A stretch of DNA of 48,792 nt from Cerasibacillus quisquiliarum. Its GTDB lineage: Bacteria; Bacillota; Bacilli; Bacillales; Amphibacillaceae. Position numbers and translations under genes: made by a program. The stretch is taken from NCBI RefSeq assembly GCF_014202495.1, contig NZ_JACHHA010000014.1:1-48792 (forward strand). The letters run 5' to 3'. Positions 8,972 through 18,527 of the stretch are shown here, piece after piece. The notes under the pieces are model-generated. The model was given only the letters and a program-made list of their open reading frames with translations, had not been told where the DNA came from and did not search any database. Positions within the stretch are counted from its first letter, which is position 1. Each line of letters begins with the position of its first letter.

Positions 8972-11278
8972 TTGAGAAGGGCAATACCCGTTTTTATAAC
9001 CATATTTTTAATAGCCAGTCACCCAATAACGGTTGCCGCCAATCAATTTGAGAAAAAAGATTCAACTTTAGAAGAAGAGCAAAAGATGGAACAAGAAGGT
9101 GAACATTATTCACCTCATTCCCAAGAAGTTGATGATAAATCGACTGAGGATCATGTAAATAAAGAGATATTAGTAGAAGAAGATGATCAAGGTGGAGAAA
9201 TAGATTCTGATTCCTCTCGGGAAATAAGAGAAAAACAGGACTCTACTAAAGTGCGATCAAAAACAAAGAAAGTAACAACCGTATTCCCATTAGCAAAAGG
9301 CGACAGACATAATAGAGTTATAGAAGTTAAAAAGATGCTTAATGGTCTGGATTTTGGCGGGATAAAGGTAACAGACTTCTTCGGTAGCTTTACTGAGAAA
9401 AGAATAAGACAGTTTCAAGAATTTATAGACATTCCTGTAACTGGTCAAGTAGATGAAGAGACGTTTGTTAAGCTAGAAGAATATTATCATTATCCTTTCC
9501 GCAAAGGTGTACGCCATCCACAGACAATAAATTTAAAGAAAAAGCTCAATCGATTAGGATTTGGCAACATTCGAGTTACTGAACTTTATGGTAGCTTTAC
9601 TGTAAAGAAAGTAGAAGACTTTCAGAAATACTACGACCTTAAAGTAACTGGAATTGCTGATGAGGAAACAATAGATAAAATAGACGAACTATTAAACAAC
9701 TCATTACAAAAAGGAAGTCATTCCGACCAATTAATTTCTTTAAAGAAAAAAATGAATTGGATGGGCTATGGAAATATTTTAGTAACTCCCTATTTTGGTA
9801 GTTTTATGGAAAAGAAATTAAAAGACTTTCAAAAGGACTATTGTCTACCTGTGAATGGATTAATTGATGATATAACAGGGCAAAAAATAGATGAAGCCTT
9901 TAATCAATCTATGAAAAGAGGAGCCCGTCATAATGGGGTACTTAAATTAAAACGTCAGTTAAATTATTTAGGCTTTGGAAATATTAAAGAAACAACTTTA
10001 TTTGGTTCGTTTACTGCTAAGAAAGTAAAGGAATTCCAAATCTATTATGGATTAAATACAACAGGTCAATCTGACTTAGAGATGTTGGATTACTTAGATG
10101 AATTAATTAATAGTCCATATCAAAAGGGTAAACGCCATAAAAATATAAAAAACTTTAAACGTCAACTAAATGAATTAGGATTCGGTAATATTAAAATGAC
10201 AACATTTTTTGGATCATTTATGGAAAAGCGTTTAAAGGAATTTCAAAAGCACTATGGCCTTAAAGTGACTGGAATAATAGATGAACCAACAGAAAGAGCA
10301 TTAAACGAAGCTTCTGCAACAGTATTAAAGAAGGGGATTCGCCATCAAGATGTCATTCAATTAAAGAAAGACTTAAACCGTCTTGGCTTTGGTAATATTA
10401 AAGTAAGCACCCTATATGGCAGCTTCATGGAAAAGCGAGTGAAAGAATTCCAACGTCATTATGGCTTAAATATAACTGGAATAGCTGATGCAAAAACATT
10501 AGATAAAATGAGTGAGATTTTATCGTCACCATTACAGAAAGGTAAACGTCATCCAGACACGATTAAACTAAAAGAAAATTTAAATCGCTTAGGCTTTGGA
10601 AAAATCAAAGAGACATCTTATTTTGGAGATTTCATGGAGAAGAAAGTTAAGGAGTTTCAAAGGAGAAATAACCTTCCAGTAAGTGGTATTATAGACGAAA
10701 TAACATATGATAGGATTAATAATGGTGTTGTAAGAATTTTTATTGATCCAGGACACGGCGGTCATGATCCAGGTGCTATGGCGTTTGGCCTTAATGAAAA
10801 AGATGTCGTCTTAGATATTGCTCTTCAAACGGCTCAGTCACTCCTTAATAATTATTATGGTGTAGATGTTAAATTATCAAGAGTTACTGATACATTTATT
10901 AAACTGGAAAATAGGGCGAAAATGGCGAATGATTGGGGTGCTACTTACTTTATTAGTATTCACAACAACTCATTTAATGGTTATGCAAGTGGTTTTGAGA
11001 CGTATATTCATAACGGAAATGTATCGTCATTTACTAAAGAAAAGCAGAATCAAATTCATAACTACTTAATTCGTCAATTAAAAGTAAATGACCGTGGAAA
11101 GAAAAAAGCAAACTTCAATGTTTTACGTAATACAGAAATGCCAGCAATATTAGTAGAATACTTATTTATAGATAATCGGGTTGAAAACTTAAAACTTGCT
11201 AGCTCTAATTATCGTAAGCTGCTTGGAACATATACAGCAGATGCTTTAGCAAAGGCATTTGATTTAAGAAATAAATAA
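8972..11278 (+). CDS. N-acetylmuramoyl-L-alanine amidase with seven peptidoglycan-binding repeats
   Basis: A 768-residue secreted autolysin. I choose TTG at 8972 because GGGGGTG stands 7 bases before it and the protein then opens with a clean signal peptide (M-R-R-A-I-P-V-F-I-T-I-F-L, cleavage near V-A-A). An upstream in-frame ATG at 8927 would spoil this. An acidic linker (about 25-105) is followed by seven PG_binding_1 modules of about 69 residues, each with L-x-x-L-G-F/Y-G-x-I and F-Q-x-x-Y-x-L-x-V-x-G. An Amidase_3 domain ends the protein (about 586-768), with the zinc-site D-P-G-H-G-G, S-I-H-N-N and L-V-E-Y. It should cut the bond between MurNAc and the stem peptide. The repeats match those of the next gene in length and sequence, so the two genes share ancestry in their binding arrays. 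Confidence 0.88.
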   Translation: MRRAIPVFITIFLIASHPITVAANQFEKKDSTLEEEQKMEQEGEHYSPHSQEVDDKSTEDHVNKEILVEEDDQGGEIDSDSSREIREKQDSTKVRSKTKKVTTVFPLAKGDRHNRVIEVKKMLNGLDFGGIKVTDFFGSFTEKRIRQFQEFIDIPVTGQVDEETFVKLEEYYHYPFRKGVRHPQTINLKKKLNRLGFGNIRVTELYGSFTVKKVEDFQKYYDLKVTGIADEETIDKIDELLNNSLQKGSHSDQLISLKKKMNWMGYGNILVTPYFGSFMEKKLKDFQKDYCLPVNGLIDDITGQKIDEAFNQSMKRGARHNGVLKLKRQLNYLGFGNIKETTLFGSFTAKKVKEFQIYYGLNTTGQSDLEMLDYLDELINSPYQKGKRHKNIKNFKRQLNELGFGNIKMTTFFGSFMEKRLKEFQKHYGLKVTGIIDEPTERALNEASATVLKKGIRHQDVIQLKKDLNRLGFGNIKVSTLYGSFMEKRVKEFQRHYGLNITGIADAKTLDKMSEILSSPLQKGKRHPDTIKLKENLNRLGFGKIKETSYFGDFMEKKVKEFQRRNNLPVSGIIDEITYDRINNGVVRIFIDPGHGGHDPGAMAFGLNEKDVVLDIALQTAQSLLNNYYGVDVKLSRVTDTFIKLENRAKMANDWGATYFISIHNNSFNGYASGFETYIHNGNVSSFTKEKQNQIHNYLIRQLKVNDRGKKKANFNVLRNTEMPAILVEYLFIDNRVENLKLASSNYRKLLGTYTADALAKAFDLRNK

Positions 11279-11286
11279 TAGAATGA

Positions 11287-11315
11287 AGAGTTCTCAATTT
11301 GAGAGCTCTTTTTTT
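11287..11315 (+). terminator. Rho-independent terminator after the amidase gene
   Basis: The inverted repeat AGAGTTCTCAA / TTGAGAGCTCT (one G-T wobble) is followed directly by a run of eight T, eight bases past the amidase stop codon. Confidence 0.85.
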
Positions 11316-11350
11316 ATGAAAAATGAAAACATATTTCCGTGTAAAAACTT

Positions 11351-11376
11351 GAAATTATAATGAAATTAGCCGATTA
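11351..11376 (+). promoter_or_regulatory. SigD-like promoter of the glucosaminidase gene
   Basis: GCCGATTA at 11369-11376 matches seven of eight bases of the SigD -10 element. GAAA at 11351-11354 lies 14 bases upstream as the -35 element. Transcription would start near 11383, just before the strong ribosome site AAGGAGGTGA, which supports the TTG start at 11408. Confidence 0.55.
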
Positions 11377-11407
11377 TTATACTGAAAGGAAAAAGGAGGT
11401 GAGCTCA

Positions 11408-14400
11408 TTGCGAATTAAAAAGACTATTATCATATCATCCACTCTTATGCTTGTTTTATCTTCACCTACTAATCTACATATAGCTAAAGCATATGAAGAA
11501 AGTGACGAATCATCAGTTGAACAATCAATAATAACGGATGAGGAAAAACAAGAAGAGTTAGCAGAACCGATTAATGAAGACAATCTAAGCGACATAGAAC
11601 GCAATGAAGCAGACGATGATGATTCACCAGAAGAAACGGAAATCAATGCAGATGAAAACGTGGAACAAGAAGAATCAGAAGAAGCAGTTAAAGATGATCA
11701 ATCTCATGAATCCGAAGAAAGAATAACGTTACAAAAATCTACTCCAAAAACGACAACACTTAAAGAAGGAGATAGAAACGAGCAAGTTGTTGAATTAAAA
11801 AAGATGTTGAATCGTATAGGGTTTGGAGATATTAAGGTAACAGAATACTTTGGATCGTTTACAACTAAACGAGTGAAACAATTTCAGGAATATGCTGGCT
11901 TAAAGCAAACAGGCATAGTAGATAAGACAACACTTTCTAAAATAGAAGAAATTTACCATAGCCCATTACAGAGAGGAAAGCGACATAACGATTTAATTGA
12001 TATTAAAAAGCAATTAAACTGGTTGGGATATGGAAACATAACAGTAACAGCTTATTTCGGTGAATTTATGGAGAAACGTGTGAAGAAATTTCAAGCTGAT
12101 CACGGACTACCAATTAATGGAATAATTGATGAGAAGACGAAGAACACAATTAACACAAAGCATAATCAAATATTTCAAGAAGGCGGACGCCACGAAAGTA
12201 TTAAAACTGTAAAGAGAATGCTTAACGCAGTGGGTTTTGGGCATATACAAGTAACATCATTGTATGGTAGTTTTATGACAAAGAAAGTAAAAGAATTCCA
12301 ATCTTACTATGGCTTGAATGTGACAGGAAAGCTGGATTTAAATACATTGGATGAGCTTGAAAAAATTTATCAAAGTCCATTACAAAAAGGTAAGAGTCAT
12401 CCAAAAGTTGCCGAGTTAAAGGAAAATTTATCTAGATTAGGATTCGGTAATTTTAAAGGAAACAATAATTTCGGTAGTCTTACAGAAAAGCATTTAAAAG
12501 ACTTCCAAAGATATTATGGCTTAAAAGTAACTGGAATTGCTGATTCAAAAACATTAGAGAAAATAGATGATTTATTAGGAAGCCCATTGCAAAAAGGAAA
12601 GCATCATGAAGTATTAATTCGAATAAAAAAGCAACTAAATTGGCTAGGATATGGAAATATCATAGTTACAACCTATTTTGGAGACTTCATGGAAAAACGT
12701 GTGAAGAAATTTCAAGCTGATCACGGACTACCGGTTAATGGAATAATTGATGAGAAGACGAAGAACACAATTAACGCAAAGTATAATCAAATATTTCAAG
12801 AAGGCGGACGCCACGAAAGTATTAAAACTGTAAAGAGAATGCTTAACGCAGTGGGTTTTGGGCATATACAAGTAACATCATTGTATGGTAGTTTTATGAC
12901 AAAGAAAGTAAAAGAATTCCAATCTTACTATGGCTTGAATGTGACAGGAAAGCTGGATTTAAATACATTGGATGAGCTTGAAAAAATTTATCAAAGTCCA
13001 TTACAAAAAGGTAAGAGTCATCCAAAAGTTGCCGAGTTAAAGGAAAATTTATCTAGATTAGGATTCGGTAATTTTAAAGGAAACAATAATTTCGGTAGTC
13101 TTACAGAAAAGCATTTGAAAGACTTCCAAAGATATTATGGTTTAAAAGTAACTGGAATCGCTGATTCACGCACATTGGAAAAGATAGCAGAAATATTAAA
13201 TAGTCCTTTCCAAGAAGGAAAGCGTCATCCAGATACAATTAAACTAAAAGAAAACTTAAATCGCTTAGGCTTTGGAAACATTAAAGTTACAGATCTTTAT
13301 GGTAGTTTTACAGAAAAGAAGGTCAGAGAGTTTCAAGAGCATTATAAATTACATGTTAATGGAATTGCTGATAGCCGAACTTTGGAAAAAATCGACGAAA
13401 TATTAAATAGTCCATTTCAAAAGGGTAAGCATCACTCCGATATAGTTTTATTGAAACAAAGATTAAACGCACTTGGGTATGGGCATATAAAAGAGACAAC
13501 GTTGTTTGGTAGCTTTATGGATAAAAAAGTAAGAGAATTTCAAGCAGATTATGGTTTGCCTGTATCTGGAATAGTAGACGAGATCACTTATCAAACAATA
13601 ATGTCGGCTGAACCAAAAGAGAAGCGATATGTCTCATACACAGATTACGGTATTTCTTTGGAAGCCGCTGTCGACATTCAGATGGAACGACTTCAACAAA
13701 CAGATAAATACCGTAATGAACCAGCATATATCTCGGCAAAATACGTCAATGTTACAGAAAACGGTGAAATCACAGGTACAATAGTCAATTTACGAAGTAC
13801 TCCGGATTTCAAAAATAATCCTGTTACAACAGTTACCTATGGTACGACATTTGAAATTTTAGAAACAGTTCAAGGAGCTTCATCAAGTGGAAGTACGAAA
13901 TGGTATAAAATTAAATACCAAGGTATGACACTGTATGTTCACAGTTCCTTAGCAAGATCAACTGGTAAAACAGCTAAAACAACAGCTAATGTAAATGTTC
14001 GTGCCCAAAAAAGTGGCAGTAGCCATAAATACGGTGTCATTAATAAAGGCAGTACTGTAACAATTATTAAGGAAGGGTCTTCTTGGCATGAAATAGCTTA
14101 CAGTGCATGGAGAAATCCGACACGTGCTGATGTTAAAGCAGCAATGGACCCAACAGCTGCCGATGAATTTCAACATCTAGATTTAACTAAGTTAGCAGGT
14201 GCTACTGCAACGGAGTTAAATAAACATTTATCAGGTAAAGGTATTTTACAAGGAAAAGGTCAGAGCTTTATTAATGGTGGTAAAGCCCATCATGTGAATG
14301 AAGCTTACTTAGTAGCACATGCATTATTAGAAACAGGAAATGGTTCTTCTGACTTAGCAACTGGTATTGAAGTAGGTAAAGATGCAAATGGTAACCTTGT

Positions 14401-14770
14401 TTTAGTAACAAGTTCAAATCGTAGTCGTTTAACAGACATTAAAACGACTTATAACATGTTCGGAATTGGAGCAGTAGACAGTGATCCGCGCCGTCAAGGA
14501 GCCTTTAGAGCATATAAAGAAGGTTGGTTTACTCCTGAAGCGGCTATTGAAGGTGGCGCTAAGTTTGTTGGTGAAGATTATATTCATAATCGCTTTAAAC
14601 AAAACACACTTTATAAAATGCGTTGGAATCCTGATATGGCGAATGGAAATGCATGGAAGCAATATGCTACAGATATCGGATGGGCACAAAAGCAAATTAG
14701 CAGAATCAAAGCGATTTATAACGACATAGACAATCCAGTACTCCACTTCGATATTGCGCGATACAATTAA
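11408..14770 (+). CDS. Endo-beta-N-acetylglucosaminidase with nine peptidoglycan-binding repeats and SH3 domains
   Basis: A 1120-residue secreted autolysin. TTG at 11408 follows AAGGAGGTGA by five bases and gives a signal peptide (M-R-I-K-K-T-I-I-I-S-S-T-L, cleavage near A-K-A). Next come a very acidic linker (to about 118), nine PG_binding_1 modules of 69 residues (118-735), two SH3b-like domains (about 775-850 and 855-897) and a GH73/LytD-like glucosaminidase domain (about 900-1115). The probable catalytic Glu is E975 in H-A-L-L-E-T-G-N-G-S. It should hydrolyse the glycan strand at GlcNAc, complementing the upstream amidase. Modules 2-4 and 5-7 are near-copies, with 334 bp identical in DNA (see the repeat entry). 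Nine modules is an unusually long array. The gene has its own promoter and terminator, so it is a single-gene unit. Confidence 0.88.
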   Translation: MRIKKTIIISSTLMLVLSSPTNLHIAKAYEESDESSVEQSIITDEEKQEELAEPINEDNLSDIERNEADDDDSPEETEINADENVEQEESEEAVKDDQSHESEERITLQKSTPKTTTLKEGDRNEQVVELKKMLNRIGFGDIKVTEYFGSFTTKRVKQFQEYAGLKQTGIVDKTTLSKIEEIYHSPLQRGKRHNDLIDIKKQLNWLGYGNITVTAYFGEFMEKRVKKFQADHGLPINGIIDEKTKNTINTKHNQIFQEGGRHESIKTVKRMLNAVGFGHIQVTSLYGSFMTKKVKEFQSYYGLNVTGKLDLNTLDELEKIYQSPLQKGKSHPKVAELKENLSRLGFGNFKGNNNFGSLTEKHLKDFQRYYGLKVTGIADSKTLEKIDDLLGSPLQKGKHHEVLIRIKKQLNWLGYGNIIVTTYFGDFMEKRVKKFQADHGLPVNGIIDEKTKNTINAKYNQIFQEGGRHESIKTVKRMLNAVGFGHIQVTSLYGSFMTKKVKEFQSYYGLNVTGKLDLNTLDELEKIYQSPLQKGKSHPKVAELKENLSRLGFGNFKGNNNFGSLTEKHLKDFQRYYGLKVTGIADSRTLEKIAEILNSPFQEGKRHPDTIKLKENLNRLGFGNIKVTDLYGSFTEKKVREFQEHYKLHVNGIADSRTLEKIDEILNSPFQKGKHHSDIVLLKQRLNALGYGHIKETTLFGSFMDKKVREFQADYGLPVSGIVDEITYQTIMSAEPKEKRYVSYTDYGISLEAAVDIQMERLQQTDKYRNEPAYISAKYVNVTENGEITGTIVNLRSTPDFKNNPVTTVTYGTTFEILETVQGASSSGSTKWYKIKYQGMTLYVHSSLARSTGKTAKTTANVNVRAQKSGSSHKYGVINKGSTVTIIKEGSSWHEIAYSAWRNPTRADVKAAMDPTAADEFQHLDLTKLAGATATELNKHLSGKGILQGKGQSFINGGKAHHVNEAYLVAHALLETGNGSSDLATGIEVGKDANGNLVLVTSSNRSRLTDIKTTYNMFGIGAVDSDPRRQGAFRAYKEGWFTPEAAIEGGAKFVGEDYIHNRFKQNTLYKMRWNPDMANGNAWKQYATDIGWAQKQISRIKAIYNDIDNPVLHFDIARYN
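12162..13116 (+). repeat. Exact 334-bp direct duplication inside the glucosaminidase gene
   Basis: Bases 12162-12495 and 12783-13116 are identical, at an offset of 621 bp, which is exactly three 69-residue modules. Similarity extends on both sides with a few substitutions (about 12077-12531 against 12698-13152). The reading frame is kept. This indicates recent in-frame duplication or gene conversion of a three-module block. Confidence 0.95.
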
Positions 14771-14776
14771 TCTATT

Positions 14777-14808
14777 AAACTAGTTCTCTTATGGGGACTA
14801 GTTTTTTT
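14777..14808 (+). terminator. Rho-independent terminator after the glucosaminidase gene
   Basis: The stem AAACTAGT...ACTAGTTT, with inner wobble pairs, closes a TTAT loop and is followed by seven T, a few bases after the stop codon. Confidence 0.85.
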
Positions 14809-15146
14809 ATTAATTTCTTTCAAAGTTCCTAAATTCAGTTATGTTTTCTAATTATTTATGGAAATAATGTCAGGTAGTGTGTATTTTTTAAAAAATAGTA
14901 GATGATAAATACTTCATTTTCCTTAAAACCTGATTAAAACGGACCATAATAGAGCATACACGAGGAATAATAAGAATGAATCGTTAATTTTATTCTCAGA
15001 GCGATATATAAGGATATTTCCTATTAAATGACGTTCAATCAAATTTGTAATGAACTTAAATAAATGTTATCGTTATAAAGTGACTATTTTTGAGAGAGAT
15101 TATCGATATAACTTAAATCTTATCTACCAGTAATAGTCAAAAATTG
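14809..15146. other. Intergenic region upstream of the opuA operon
   Basis: About 340 AT-rich bases with no gene. The opuA promoter must lie here. One weak candidate is TTGTAA at 15045-15050 with TATCGT 17 bases later; no element is convincing. I saw no long repeat or operator-like palindrome. Confidence 0.35.
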
Positions 15147-15159
15147 AAGAGGTGAAATT

Positions 15160-16356
15160 GTGTCAATAATTGAAGTGAATAATTTAACAAAAGTGTTTGG
15201 GAAACGTAAGAAAGAAGCATTAACACTTTTAGAAGAAGGTATGTCAAAGCAGGAAATATTAAATGAAACAGGTTGTACGGTGGCCGTTAACAAAGCAAAC
15301 TTCTCAGTTGAAGAAGGTGAGTTCTTTGTCATCATGGGATTATCAGGTAGTGGTAAATCAACACTAATTCGTCTCATTAACCGGCTGATAGAACCGACAG
15401 AAGGACATATTTATATAGAGGGAAAAGACATATCAAATCTAGATAAAAAAGATTTGCGACAAGTCCGTAGAGAAAAGTTAAGTATGGTTTTTCAGAGCTT
15501 TGCGCTTTTTCCACATCGAACGATACTTGAAAATGCTGAATATGGCTTAGAAATTCAAAAGGTAGATAAAGATATACGTCGAAAAAAAGCGAAGGAAGCG
15601 TTGGAAATTGTCGGACTCGGTGAATATTTACACCAATATCCAGAGCAATTATCTGGTGGGATGCAACAACGTGTTGGATTAGCGCGAGCACTAACAAATG
15701 ATCCAGAAGTTTTATTAATGGACGAAGCTTTTTCCGCTTTAGATCCATTAATTCGAAAAGACATGCAAGATGAATTAATCGAATTACAAGCAAAAATGAA
15801 GAAAACAATCATCTTTATTACCCACGATTTAGATGAAGCTCTTCGATTAGGAGACCGCATAGCATTGATGCGAGATGGATCAATCGTCCAAATCGGAACC
15901 CCAGAAGAAATATTAGTTAACCCAGCCAATCAATATGTTGAAAAATTTGTTGAAGATGTTGATCGTTCAAAAGTACTAACAGCGAAACATGTGATGAAAC
16001 GCCCTGAAACAGTAAATATTGAGCGGCATGGACCGCGAGTGGCGCTTGAGAGAATGAGAGCTGAAGGTATATCTAGTATATTAGTCGTCGATAGTAATCG
16101 TAACTTAAAAGGATATGTCACAGCAGATGACATTTTGGCAGCAAAAAATAAAGAAAATCGTAACTTAAGCGATATATTAAAGACAGATATTAAAAAAGTC
16201 GATAAAGATACGCCGATGAATGAAATATTTAATATGATTTACGATACACCTATCCCAATTGCAGTCGTTGAAGAGGAACGGTTAGTCGGTATTCTCGTTC
16301 GTGGTGCTATTATTGCTGGCTTAGCAAGTGAAGGGGGGGTAAATGGTAATGTTTAA
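15160..16356 (+). CDS. opuAA: Glycine betaine ABC transporter ATP-binding protein
   Basis: A 398-residue ATPase starting with GTG at 15160 after GAAGAGGTGAAA. It powers uptake of glycine betaine from outside the cell. Visible parts are Walker A (G-L-S-G-S-G-K-S-T), the ABC signature L-S-G-G-M-Q-Q-R-V, Walker B ([11 protein letters not shown]) and the switch His in F-I-T-H-D. A C-terminal pair of CBS domains (about 270-395) follows; in OpuA-type ATPases these sense ionic strength or nucleotides. The N-terminal [12 protein letters not shown] insert is typical of the OpuAA/ProV subfamily. The stop overlaps the permease start, which shows tight coupling. Confidence 0.95.
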   Translation: MSIIEVNNLTKVFGKRKKEALTLLEEGMSKQEILNETGCTVAVNKANFSVEEGEFFVIMGLSGSGKSTLIRLINRLIEPTEGHIYIEGKDISNLDKKDLRQVRREKLSMVFQSFALFPHRTILENAEYGLEIQKVDKDIRRKKAKEALEIVGLGEYLHQYPEQLSGGMQQRVGLARALTNDPEVLLMDEAFSALDPLIRKDMQDELIELQAKMKKTIIFITHDLDEALRLGDRIALMRDGSIVQIGTPEEILVNPANQYVEKFVEDVDRSKVLTAKHVMKRPETVNIERHGPRVALERMRAEGISSILVVDSNRNLKGYVTADDILAAKNKENRNLSDILKTDIKKVDKDTPMNEIFNMIYDTPIPIAVVEEERLVGILVRGAIIAGLASEGGVNGNV

Positions 16357-17194
16357 TATACCCCAAATCCCTATTGCAGAAAAAACAGAATGGCTAACGA
16401 GAAAGATAACAGATTCATTTTCTTTCATTTTTAAACCAATCAAAGTTCATTTTGGCAATTTTATGGAATGGACCGCAGATACGTTAAATTTAATCCCACC
16501 TGTTATTTTCATTTTATTAATTGCCGTTGGAGCATTTTTTATCTCTGGGAAACGATTCGGATTAGCTATTTTCTCAATCATTGGTCTGTGGTTAATTTAC
16601 AATCAAGATTACTGGTCACATTTTATTGAAACGTTCTCCCTTGTTTTAGTTTCCAGTGTATTATCGGTTATGATCGGTATTCCAGTAGGTATTTTAATGT
16701 CAAAAAGTAAGGCTGCTGAGATCATTATCACACCGATTCTTGACTTTATGCAGACGATGCCGGCCTTCGTTTATTTAATTCCGGCAGTTGCGTTCTTTAG
16801 TATTGGGATGGTACCTGGTGTATTTGCATCTCTTATATTTGCCACACCTCCGACCATTCGCTTTACAAACTTAGGCATTAGACAAGTTTCCAAAGAATTA
16901 GTTGAAGCATCGGAAGCATTTGGTAGTACCGGTTTTCAAAAGCTGTTTAAACTCGAACTACCTATGGCGAAAGCGACGATTATGGCAGGAATTAACCAAA
17001 CGGTCATGTTGTCTTTGTCAATGGTTGTGATTGCTTCAATGATTGGTGCACCAGGGCTTGGAAGAGAAGTATTATCTTCCTTACAACGGGCTCAAGTTGG
17101 TACAGGATTTGTAGCAGGACTTGGTATTGTTATTTTAGCCATTATCATTGATCGATTTACACAGTATATGAATAAGAATAAAGTAAAAAATTAA
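16343..17194 (+). CDS. opuAB: Glycine betaine ABC transporter permease
   Basis: A 283-residue membrane protein that forms the channel of the OpuA system. ATGs at 16343 and 16349 both follow the G-rich ribosome site at about 16332-16338; either gives an overlap of 8-14 bp with opuAA. Several hydrophobic helices are visible (for example [14 protein letters not shown] and [11 protein letters not shown]). The EAA-type loop that contacts the ATPase is at [13 protein letters not shown]. Length and order match ProW/OpuAB proteins. It lies 64 bp before the binding-protein gene. Confidence 0.95.
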   Translation: MVMFNIPQIPIAEKTEWLTRKITDSFSFIFKPIKVHFGNFMEWTADTLNLIPPVIFILLIAVGAFFISGKRFGLAIFSIIGLWLIYNQDYWSHFIETFSLVLVSSVLSVMIGIPVGILMSKSKAAEIIITPILDFMQTMPAFVYLIPAVAFFSIGMVPGVFASLIFATPPTIRFTNLGIRQVSKELVEASEAFGSTGFQKLFKLELPMAKATIMAGINQTVMLSLSMVVIASMIGAPGLGREVLSSLQRAQVGTGFVAGLGIVILAIIIDRFTQYMNKNKVKN

Positions 17195-17258
17195 TGTGAG
17201 TAAACTTTTCATTGAGGAAAGTTTAAATATATATTTTTAAAAGGAGAGTTTTTCATTT

Positions 17259-18173
17259 ATGTTAAAAAACGTTAAACGTCTCGGACTCGTTATTGGAATC
17301 CTCGTTACGTTAGTACTTGCTGCATGTGGTGGTTCAGGTAGTGATTCGAAAGATGAAGAAAATACATCTGGTGATCCACAATACGGTAAAGAAATAAATT
17401 ATACTATTACAGGAATTGAACCGGGGGCCGGTGTATTCAAAGCATCAGAAGCAGCTGTTGAAGAATATGGCTTAGAAGGTTGGGAAGTGCAAGCTTCATC
17501 TAGCGGTGCAATGGCAACTGCTTTAGGAGAGGCTTATGATAAAGAAGAACCGATTATTGTGACTGGTTGGTCACCACATTGGAAATTCGCTAAATATGAT
17601 TTAAAGTATTTAGATGATCCTAAAGGTGTTTTCGGTGAAGAAGAAACAATTCATACGATGGTTCGAAAAGGCTTAGAAGATGATATGCCTGAAGCATATC
17701 AAGTGCTTGATAATTTCTCTTGGGAAGCCGAAGATTTAGAGGCTGTTATGCTTGAAGTGTCAAGTGGTACAGACCCTAAAGAAGCAGCTGAAAATTGGAT
17801 TAAAGAAAATGAAGATAAAGTCGCAGAATGGGTCGATGGTGTGGACGAAGTTGATGGCGATCAAATTAAACTCGTTTATGTTGAATGGGATACAGAAATC
17901 GGTTCAACGAATGTTGTCGCAACTGTTTTAGAAGACTTAGGCTATGATGTAACGATTACGCCATTAGATAATGCGGTCATGTGGCAAGCAGTCGCAACTG
18001 GTGAAGCTGATGGTATGGTTGCTGCATGGTTACCAGGTACACATGGTGATTTATACGAACAGTATAAAGATGATCTAGTCGATCTTGGTGGCAACTTAGT
18101 AGGCGCCAAAATTGGGCTTGTCGTCCCAGCATATATGGACATTGATTCGATAGAAGATTTAGATACAAAATAA
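17259..18173 (+). CDS. opuAC: Glycine betaine-binding lipoprotein
   Basis: A 304-residue substrate-binding protein anchored to the outer face of the membrane. The signal peptide ends in the lipobox V-L-A-A-C (C23). OpuAC proteins hold betaine in a cage of tryptophans, and the expected segments are visible: T-G-W-S-P-H-W-K-F, Y-V-E-W-D-T-E-I-G and A-A-W-L-P-G-T-H-G. ATG at 17259 follows AAAAGGAGAG. A strong terminator ends the operon 22 bp after the stop. Accumulating betaine protects against osmotic stress, in line with the ectoine transporter elsewhere in the window. Confidence 0.95.
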   Translation: MLKNVKRLGLVIGILVTLVLAACGGSGSDSKDEENTSGDPQYGKEINYTITGIEPGAGVFKASEAAVEEYGLEGWEVQASSSGAMATALGEAYDKEEPIIVTGWSPHWKFAKYDLKYLDDPKGVFGEEETIHTMVRKGLEDDMPEAYQVLDNFSWEAEDLEAVMLEVSSGTDPKEAAENWIKENEDKVAEWVDGVDEVDGDQIKLVYVEWDTEIGSTNVVATVLEDLGYDVTITPLDNAVMWQAVATGEADGMVAAWLPGTHGDLYEQYKDDLVDLGGNLVGAKIGLVVPAYMDIDSIEDLDTK

Positions 18174-18195
18174 CGAGATAAGTTAATCTTAAATG

Positions 18196-18229
18196 AAACG
18201 GAGAAATCTTATTGATTTCTCCGTTTTCA
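18196..18229 (+). terminator. Rho-independent terminator after opuAC
   Basis: The perfect 13-bp inverted repeat AAACGGAGAAATC / GATTTCTCCGTTT has a TTATT loop and a T-rich 3' side. Confidence 0.88.
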
Positions 18230-18515
18230 TGTTTGGTTATGAGAGATGATTCATACATTTGTATTTAATGGTATAGGACTAATAAAATAAATCACTATAT
18301 CAGCTAATACGCATATGACCATATTCAAACAGATATGAAAGAAGAAGTATGATGAGAGATTGCGAAATCATTAGAATGATTAAGAACAAGGGATCTATTT
18401 GTTATTTTAATGAATCCTTTATTGTTCGATAAAGAAGATGTGTTCACTTTTTTTTACCTTCTTTCTATTGTGAGTTTATGGTAAGATGAAGTGGGTGACT
18501 AATAATGTTTTTAAA
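18230..18515. other. Intergenic region upstream of tagO
   Basis: About 290 AT-rich bases between the opuAC terminator and tagO. No gene is seen on either strand and no promoter matched well enough to call. The tagO promoter presumably lies in the distal part. Confidence 0.35.
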
Positions 18516-18527
18516 AGCAGGTGTATT

